A DNA stretch of 8,985 nucleotides, taken from the NCBI GenBank assembly GCA_900551665.1, contig URWW01000047.1, positions 1 to 8,985 on the forward strand, in the 5' to 3' direction. The notes below the pieces were generated by a model. The model ran no database searches and was not told where the DNA came from. It saw nothing but the letters and a program-made list of their open reading frames with translations. Shown in pieces: positions 4,193 through 8,985 of the stretch; position 1 is the first letter of the stretch; every line of letters begins with the position of its first letter. This stretch comes from an uncultured Collinsella sp. (GTDB lineage: Bacteria; Actinomycetota; Coriobacteriia; Coriobacteriales; Coriobacteriaceae). The position numbers and the translations under genes are program-made.

Positions 4193-6172
4193 ATGCCCAC
4201 CTCCCTTTCACGCCCTCGCCCTCTCGTCCGCGCCGCGCTGCGTGCGCTATCGCTGCCCGCGCTGATCGCCCTTGTCGCCCTAGCTGCGACGTTTGCATTT
4301 CCCCATGCCGCCCACGCCGACACCTACGCCTTGCCGAGCGTGCATGTTCAGGCGCAGGTCATGGAGAACGGCGACCTGTTCGTGACCGAGGCCCGCACCT
4401 TCAAGTTCGATGACTCGGTCAACGGCGTCTACTGGGACATCCCCCTCGCCCAAAATGAGCAGGGAGCTCCGTCGTCGATCACGGTCCTCTCCGTGCACGA
4501 GCTCGACGACGCCCCCGAGAACGAGGCCGAGGCTCGCCGTGCGGCGCAGCCCATGCGCGAGGTCCCGTCGGCGAACGCCGGCGATAGCGATGCGTACACG
4601 GTGGAGAGCCAGGGCGACTCGCTTCGTCTCAAGGTATTCCTGCCGCGCGAGGACGGCGACGAGACGACCGTGTGGGTCAGCTACATGATCGAGGGCGCCG
4701 TCATGGCATGGCCCGATACCGCCGAGCTCTACTGGCAGTTCATTGGGTCCGAATGGGAGGAAGACGCCGAGAACGTCTATCTCGACGTGACGTTTGCCGG
4801 TGCGGCCCAGGGTACACCCGCTGCCACGGGCGCCGCCGATGCGAACCTGCGCGCCTGGGGCCACGGCCCGCTCGACGGCGAGGTTTCCCTCGACGTGGCC
4901 GACCCCGCCGACCCGCATGTGACGCTCACGGCGCCCACCGTGCACGCCGGCCAATTCGCCGAGGCCCGCATCGCGTTTCCCGCCGACTGGGTGCCCGGCC
5001 TGGCACCCTCCGGCGACCCCCGTCTCGACGGTATCCTTTCCGAGGAGACCCGGTGGGCGGAGGAGGCCAACGCGCAGCGCGAGGGTGCTCGTCAGGTCGC
5101 CTTTGCAGGTACGGCCACATTGACCATCGCGCCCGCGATTCTCCTCGGCGTCGTCATCTACCTGCGCAAGACCAAGTACGCGAGCCCCAAGCCCGTTTTC
5201 GGGGAGACGTACTTCCGCGATCTTCCGTCGAACGACCACCCGGCGGTCCTCTCGGCCCTGGTGCACGACGGGTCGGTGCAGGATTGCGCGTTCATCGCCA
5301 CGCTCATGAAGTTCACGGACGATCGCGTGATCAAGATCAAGCACGAGACGCGCACCGAGGACAGGTTCCTCGGCTTGGGCGAGAAGAAGGTCGAGGAGTA
5401 CTCGATCGAGCTTGTGGCGCGCGAGTGCATCACCGATCCTATCGACCTGGCTGCGATCGATCTGTACTTCGGGCCCGGTGCCGAAAACGGCGACGAGGTG
5501 CGGTTCGGCGCTTTTCAAAACCAGGAGAGCGTGGGCGAGTACATGCAGTCCTTCAAGGACCAGGTTCTGGCGGAACTCGAGCGCCGTAATCTCACCAACC
5601 TCGCGCCCGACACCTTCAGGTATGCCCCGGCAGCCCTTGCCGCCCTTTTCGTGTTCGGGTGCATAGCCTTTGCGATCTTCACCGATGGCGTCAATTTGCC
5701 GCTCATCATCCTTGGCGGCGCTCTCGCCATCGCCGCAGCGGTCATCGCCGAGCGCACGAAAGTCCATTCGCCCGAGGCCGTCGAGCTGCTCAATCGCTGT
5801 CAGGCGCTCGAGCGCTGGCTCGAGGATTTCACCAATCTGGACGAGGCGGTTCCCGATGACCTCATCCTGTGGAACAAGATGCTCGTTCTGGCCGTCGCCT
5901 TCGGTGTGAGCGATGAGGTCCTGCGCCAGCTGGCGGACGCCGTGCCGGTCGACCTGCGCGAGGACGAGAACGGAATGTACTACTACCCGAGCTACTGGTG
6001 GTATTACTCGCACGGCAGCTTGCACTCGCCGATGAGCGAGATGCACGATGCGTACCAGGCCACGGTCGCGGAGCTTGCCTCGAGTTCCGATAGCTCCGCC
6101 GGTGGATTTGGCGGAGGCTTCTCCGGTGGTGGAGGCGGCGGTGTCGGCGGAGGCGGTGGCGGCACGTTCTAG
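4193..6172 (+). CDS. DUF2207-family secreted/membrane protein with glycine-rich tail
   Basis: The function of this family is unknown; members are membrane proteins with a large extracytoplasmic domain. The 659-residue product begins with an arginine-rich signal peptide (residues 1-42, hydrophobic ALSLPALIALVALAATFAF, likely cleavage after AHA). The extracytoplasmic DUF2207 domain follows (about 45-295, opening with VHVQAQVMENGDLFVTEAR and NGVYWDIPL). Then come a membrane helix (about 304-324, TIAPAILLGVVIYL), a cytosolic segment with YFRDLP and HPAVLSALV, a paired membrane segment (about 477-521) and a last domain ending in FGGGFSGG and runs of glycine closing GGTF. This layout and the Gly-rich end are typical of the family. 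ATG 4193 has AAAGG (4180-4184) at 8 nt and starts the signal peptide directly. The gene is divergent from ferritin and ends 18 bp from the convergent acetyltransferase gene. Role inferred only as cell-envelope. Confidence 0.88.
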   Translation: MPTSLSRPRPLVRAALRALSLPALIALVALAATFAFPHAAHADTYALPSVHVQAQVMENGDLFVTEARTFKFDDSVNGVYWDIPLAQNEQGAPSSITVLSVHELDDAPENEAEARRAAQPMREVPSANAGDSDAYTVESQGDSLRLKVFLPREDGDETTVWVSYMIEGAVMAWPDTAELYWQFIGSEWEEDAENVYLDVTFAGAAQGTPAATGAADANLRAWGHGPLDGEVSLDVADPADPHVTLTAPTVHAGQFAEARIAFPADWVPGLAPSGDPRLDGILSEETRWAEEANAQREGARQVAFAGTATLTIAPAILLGVVIYLRKTKYASPKPVFGETYFRDLPSNDHPAVLSALVHDGSVQDCAFIATLMKFTDDRVIKIKHETRTEDRFLGLGEKKVEEYSIELVARECITDPIDLAAIDLYFGPGAENGDEVRFGAFQNQESVGEYMQSFKDQVLAELERRNLTNLAPDTFRYAPAALAALFVFGCIAFAIFTDGVNLPLIILGGALAIAAAVIAERTKVHSPEAVELLNRCQALERWLEDFTNLDEAVPDDLILWNKMLVLAVAFGVSDEVLRQLADAVPVDLREDENGMYYYPSYWWYYSHGSLHSPMSEMHDAYQATVAELASSSDSSAGGFGGGFSGGGGGGVGGGGGGTF

Positions 6173-6190
6173 CCGCCCGTTCGGTCCTGC

Positions 6191-6826
6191 TTACGCGCTC
6201 AGGTCGAGCCCGTAGACGTACATCTCCTTGGGGAGGAGCCGGCGCTCGTCGCGCGTGCTGCGGTACGTCCCGGCGCGCTTGAACCCGTGGTGCTCGTAGA
6301 ACTGCCAGGTGCAGTCGGTGTCGGTGTAGAGGAAGGCGCGGTTGGCGCCGAGTTCGGTGAGGTAGGTCGTTGCGGCGTCCACCAACACGCTGCCAATGCC
6401 CATGCCGCGTGCGGAGCTGCTCACGGCGAGCAGGGTGATCTCGGTCGAACCGGCGTAGCCGCTTTTGGCGAGCAGGGAGTCGTTCTTGGACTCGGTCAGC
6501 TGGACGCCATGCCAGTACGCGGCCGCTGCCTCGGGCTCGAGCTCGCGCATGCGGCGGAAGTAGTCCTTGGAGATGGTGAACCAGCGCTTGTTCGAGCGTG
6601 GGCGCGAAGAGTCGGGGCAGGCGAGCACGATGCCACACGGCTTGTCATCGACAAGCGCGACCTGGGAGAACGTGGAAATAGAAAGCGAATAGGAGAGGTC
6701 GTTGCACGCCTCGAGAAAGCCGTATTCGGGCGAGGGGCCCTCGTTGTGCCAAGTCTGTTGCAAGATGGCGGCGAGCTCCTCGAAATCGTCCTCTTCGAAC
6801 GGTCGATACGTGACGCGCGAGACCAT
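6191..6826 (-). CDS. GNAT-family N-acetyltransferase
   Basis: A probable acetyl-CoA-dependent N-acetyltransferase of the Gcn5-related superfamily, cytosolic, substrate unknown. The 211-residue product starts YRPFEEDDFEELAAIL as GNATs commonly do (an R-x-x-x-x-D-F entry strand and helix). It contains beta-4 ITLLAVSSSARG, the pyrophosphate-binding R-x-x-G-x-G as R140-GMGIG-145, and the late motif FYEHHGFKRAG (176-186). Between residues 70 and 125 lies a longer charged insert (SKDYFRRMRELEPEAAAAYW) than in minimal GNATs of 150 residues, giving room for a specific acceptor site. ATG 6826 is preceded by AGGAGG four nt upstream; an upstream in-frame ATG (6841) would place that site inside the gene. 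It is divergent from purH and convergent with the DUF2207 gene, so it is probably transcribed alone. Confidence 0.9.
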   Translation of the reverse strand: MVSRVTYRPFEEDDFEELAAILQQTWHNEGPSPEYGFLEACNDLSYSLSISTFSQVALVDDKPCGIVLACPDSSRPRSNKRWFTISKDYFRRMRELEPEAAAAYWHGVQLTESKNDSLLAKSGYAGSTEITLLAVSSSARGMGIGSVLVDAATTYLTELGANRAFLYTDTDCTWQFYEHHGFKRAGTYRSTRDERRLLPKEMYVYGLDLSA

Positions 6827-6994
6827 GGAACCTCCTGTCATACCTTCCCTGTTTGTACCACCAGCACGTGGGGCGTGTGTGACGTCCGCGTGGAGTCGCG
6901 CCGCACCCTCAGATTCTCCGCGCAAAGGCCATGTTTTCTCGGCAAGTAATCCAAAAGGGCCCCTGGCGAGCCGCGCGCGCCCCGCCGCCTGCGG

Positions 6995-7000
6995 TACAGT
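6995..7000 (+). promoter_or_regulatory. Weak candidate -10 of purH
   Basis: TACAGT lies 61 nt before the purH ATG in a GC-rich stretch without a recognisable -35. It would give a leader of roughly 55 nt that includes the stem-loop at 7018-7041. Confidence 0.25.
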
Positions 7001-7017
7001 AGAGGCGTATGTAACGG

Positions 7018-7041
7018 GGGGTCGCCGGATGAGGCGGCCCC
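7018..7041 (+). promoter_or_regulatory. Stem-loop in the purH leader
   Basis: GGGGTCGCC (7018-7026) pairs with GGCGGCCCC (7033-7041) over nine pairs including one T-G, loop GGATGA. It ends 11 nt before the GGAGG ribosome site (7053-7057). There is no T run, so it is not a terminator. It may stabilise the mRNA or modulate translation. It does not match a riboswitch I know. Confidence 0.5.
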
Positions 7042-7061
7042 ACCTGTGCGAAGGAGGGTCC

Positions 7062-8702
7062 ATGGCTTCCCAGGGGAAGGTTTCCCGCGCGTTGATCTCG
7101 GTGACGGACAAGACCGGCGTGGTCGAGTTCGCCCGTGCGCTCAAGGAGGAGTTCGGTGTCGAGATCATCTCGACCGGCGGTACGGCAAAGGCTCTGGTCG
7201 ACGGTGGCGTTCCCGTGACGCCCATCGAGGAGTACACCGGGTTCCCCGAGATGATGGACGGCCGCGTCAAGACGCTGCACCCCAAGGTCCACGGTGGCCT
7301 GCTGGCCCGTCGCGATTCCGAGCAGCACATGGCCGAGGCTGCCGAGCACGGCATCGGCATGATCGACATGGTGGTCGTGAATCTCTATGAGTTCGAGAAG
7401 ACCGTCGCCAACCCCGACGTCACCTTCGCGGACGCCATCGAGCACATCGACATCGGCGGCCCGTCCATGCTGCGCTCCGCCGCCAAGAACGCCGACGCCG
7501 TGACCGTGGTCTCCGACCCGGCCGATTACGAGACGGTCCTCGCCGAGATGCGCGCCAACGATGGCGCCACCACGCTCGAGACCCGTCGTCGTCTCCAGGT
7601 GAAGGTCTACACCACCACGGCCGCCTATGACGGCGCCATCTCCACCTGGCTTGCCGCCCAGGCCGAGTCCGGCTGCGCCGACGCGGTCCTCACCGCCGAC
7701 GGCGAGTTCGCCGCTCCCGCCGCGATGTCCGTCAAGCTCGAGAAGGCCCAGGACCTGCGCTACGGCGAGAATCCGCATCAGGCCGCCGCAGTCTACCGCT
7801 TCGACGCTGCCAACGCCCCGCTCTTCTCCTCGGAGGCCCCGCTCGTGGGCGCCGAGCAGCTCCAGGGCAAGCCGCTGTCCTACAACAACTTCCTCGACGC
7901 CGAGGCCGCCTGGAACGCCGTGCGTGAGCTCGACGAGCCCGGCGTGGTGATTCTCAAGCACCAGAACCCCTGCGGTTCCGCCGTCGCCGCCGACGTGACC
8001 GAGGCCTACGACCGCGCCTTCGCCTGCGATCCCAAGAGCGCCTTCGGCGGCATCGTCGCCGTCAACCGCGAGGTTCCGCTGTCGCTCGTCGAGCACTTTG
8101 CCGACCGTGACAAGCTCTTCGTCGAGGTCCTCATCGCCCCGAGCTTCACGCCCGAGGCCCTCGAGCGCCTCTCCAAGCGCGCCAACCTGCGCGTGCTGGC
8201 CACCGGCGGCGCCGCGGGCCACGCCAAGCTCGAGATGCGCACCGTTGACGGCGGCATGCTCGTCCAGCGCGTCGACACGGTCGAGGAGGACCCCGCGACC
8301 TTCACGTTCCCCACGGAGCGCAAGCCCACGGACGCCGAGATGCGCGACCTCATGTTCGCCTGGAAGGTCTGCAAGACCGTCAAGTCCAACGCCATCCTCA
8401 TCGCCAAGAACGAGATGGGCATCGGCATGGGCCCCGGTCAGCCCAACCGCGTCGATTCCGCGCTGCTGGCCTGCCAGCGCGCCGATGAGGTCTGCGAGCG
8501 TCTTGGCCAGGAGGCCGGCGGTTACGCCTGCGCTTCCGACGCGTTCTTCCCGTTCCGCGACAACGTGGACACCCTGGCTGCCCATGGCGTGACCGCCATC
8601 ATCCAGCCCGGCGGTTCCGTGCGCGACGAGGAGTCCATCGACGCCTGCAACGAGCACGGCATCGCAATGGTCTTCACCGGCACGCGTCACTTCCGCCACT
8701 AA
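7062..8702 (+). CDS. purH: Bifunctional AICAR formyltransferase / IMP cyclohydrolase
   Basis: PurH performs the last two steps of de novo purine synthesis: 10-formyl-THF plus AICAR gives FAICAR, which is then closed to IMP. The 546-residue product has both halves. The N-terminal MGS-like cyclohydrolase (1-~200) shows RALISVTDKTG, IISTGGTAKAL, GRVKTLHP (67-74) and VVNLYEF. The C-terminal transformylase shows LRYGENPHQAA (GENPHQ 235-240), SYNNFLDAEAAW, the catalytic Lys-His of KHQNPCG (299-305), FGGIVAVNR, KSNAI, GMGPGQPNRVDSA, PGGSVRDEE and the typical end FTGTRHFRH. ATG 7062 follows AAGGAGG and starts the conserved domain; the open frame upstream is not coding-like. Very regular C-ending codons suggest high expression. 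No terminator with a T run follows, so read-through into the gene at 8859 is possible through the palindromic repeat. Confidence 0.98.
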   Translation: MASQGKVSRALISVTDKTGVVEFARALKEEFGVEIISTGGTAKALVDGGVPVTPIEEYTGFPEMMDGRVKTLHPKVHGGLLARRDSEQHMAEAAEHGIGMIDMVVVNLYEFEKTVANPDVTFADAIEHIDIGGPSMLRSAAKNADAVTVVSDPADYETVLAEMRANDGATTLETRRRLQVKVYTTTAAYDGAISTWLAAQAESGCADAVLTADGEFAAPAAMSVKLEKAQDLRYGENPHQAAAVYRFDAANAPLFSSEAPLVGAEQLQGKPLSYNNFLDAEAAWNAVRELDEPGVVILKHQNPCGSAVAADVTEAYDRAFACDPKSAFGGIVAVNREVPLSLVEHFADRDKLFVEVLIAPSFTPEALERLSKRANLRVLATGGAAGHAKLEMRTVDGGMLVQRVDTVEEDPATFTFPTERKPTDAEMRDLMFAWKVCKTVKSNAILIAKNEMGIGMGPGQPNRVDSALLACQRADEVCERLGQEAGGYACASDAFFPFRDNVDTLAAHGVTAIIQPGGSVRDEESIDACNEHGIAMVFTGTRHFRH

Positions 8703-8728
8703 GGCGACAAAACAGCGTTTGCCAAGCG

Positions 8729-8840
8729 CCGGGATGTGTAATGAGGGACGGGTGCGAATTACACATCCCGGTGCATTTGAGCGCATCGGGCCGCTACGTG
8801 CGGCCCGATGTGTAATTCGCACCCGTCCCTCATTACACAT
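8729..8840. repeat. Perfect 33-bp inverted repeat with palindromic arms
   Basis: The arm at 8734-8766 is the exact reverse complement of 8808-8840 (33 of 33). Each arm itself begins ATGTGTAAT and ends ATTACACAT, so each can also fold alone. For the left arm this self-pairing extends to 14 bp (8729-8742 with 8758-8771). The 41-nt spacer holds an 11-bp hairpin CATCGGGCCGC (8784-8794)/GCGGCCCGATG (8800-8810), which overlaps the start of the right arm. No T run follows, so a simple terminator is unlikely. The layout resembles an intergenic repeat of REP/MITE type. Copy number cannot be judged from one window. Confidence 0.85.
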
Positions 8841-8858
8841 GGCAGGAGAGGAGCAGCG

Positions 8859-8985
8859 TTGAGCGAGCTTGAGCCGTTTTTCAATTCAGCTGAGGAGTGT
8901 GCCACGTACGAGCAGTTTTGCGCCGAGCAGGAGCGCGGCGGCGGGAGGTTCGAGCTCGCCGAGCCGGCGCTCGTGTGTCGCTGGC
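8859..8985 (+). CDS. N-terminal part of an unrecognised protein (partial, TTG start)
   Basis: The frame is open to the right edge. The TTG at 8859 is taken as start because GGAG (8850-8853), in the run AGGAGAGGAG, lies 5 nt upstream and no ATG or GTG in this frame precedes it after the repeat; the ATG at 8839 runs into a stop at once. The visible 42 residues (L/M-SELEPFFNSAEECATYEQF, then GRFELAEPALVCRW) have no signal peptide and match no family I can name. Codon use is like the neighbouring genes. It lies 156 nt behind purH on the same strand and its ribosome site starts right after the inverted repeat. Confidence 0.55.
   Translation, partial: MSELEPFFNSAEECATYEQFCAEQERGGGRFELAEPALVCRW

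Noticed and set aside
4038..4298. 87-residue N-terminal extension of the ferritin frame
   Set aside because: Ferritin families begin at the MAMNES region, a good ribosome site is placed for 4037, and the extension overlaps the start of the divergent gene.
4280..6046. Long open frame (588 codons) on the minus strand opposite the DUF2207 gene
   Set aside because: No recognisable motif or plausible start. The plus strand has a signal peptide, membrane helices and the family's glycine tail.
6702..7061. 120-residue upstream extension of purH
   Set aside because: It overlaps the acetyltransferase gene on the other strand and the leader stem-loop. AAGGAGG and the conserved PurH N-terminus fix the start at 7062.
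7001..7061. Tetrahydrofolate riboswitch or other known riboswitch before purH
   Set aside because: Only a single 9-bp hairpin is visible; the multi-helix core expected of known folate or purine riboswitches is not present in this short leader.
8784..8810. purH intrinsic terminator
   Set aside because: The 11-bp stem is strong but is not followed by a T run, and it overlaps the right arm of the inverted repeat.
6909..8840. Long open frame (643 codons) on the minus strand opposite purH
   Set aside because: It mirrors the strongly biased codons of purH, has low-complexity Gly/Val/Asp-rich sequence with no domain, and reads through the palindromic repeat. It is a shadow of a GC-rich gene.

Overview
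The window is high-GC bacterial DNA. Coding is strongly G/C-ending, Shine-Dalgarno sites are clear, and the genes include a GluQRS of actinobacterial look and a non-heme ferritin. It fits a gut Actinobacterium of the class Coriobacteriia (Collinsella-like). That placement is an inference from gene style, not from a marker gene. The content is mostly housekeeping; the unusual material lies in the intergenic repeats and at the left edge.

Left edge (2-1441): one open frame, cut by the window edge, reads from a fragment of an ABC-transporter ATPase, through about 50 unassigned residues, into the C-terminal half of the disaggregase ClpB. It ends at a strong terminator (1461-1497). The join is biologically implausible and is either a contig-assembly chimera or a rearrangement. 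Next come a hairpin leader, a 51-residue acidic small protein (1633-1788) and, 7 nt later, gluQ (1796-2854). The last two probably form one transcript.

tRNA region (2879-3246): a tRNA-Ser(GCT) gene with promoter and terminator is followed by a gene-free 186-bp unit rich in hairpins. The unit ends in a second copy of the tRNA 3' end, which has its own terminator. This looks like an attachment-site duplication around a tiny non-coding element. The stretch 3247-3504 carries no recognisable gene, is only about 50% GC, and has an 11-bp inverted repeat.

Centre (3505-6826): a ferritin gene (minus strand, terminator overlapping its stop codon) is divergent from a secreted/membrane DUF2207 protein with a poly-glycine tail. 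That gene converges on a GNAT acetyltransferase (minus strand) with an 18-bp gap.

Right side (6827-8985): purH, the bifunctional enzyme for the last two steps of IMP synthesis, is divergent from the acetyltransferase and has a 9-bp stem-loop just before its ribosome binding site. Behind purH lies a perfect 33-bp inverted repeat whose arms are each themselves palindromic at their ends, with a further 11-bp hairpin between them. It stops next to the ribosome binding site of an unrecognised gene (probable TTG start at 8859) that runs off the window.

No defence system, CRISPR array, transposase or biosynthetic cluster is visible. The best candidates for something undescribed are the tRNA-Ser-associated hairpin element (2993-3207) and the purH-downstream palindromic repeat (8729-8840).
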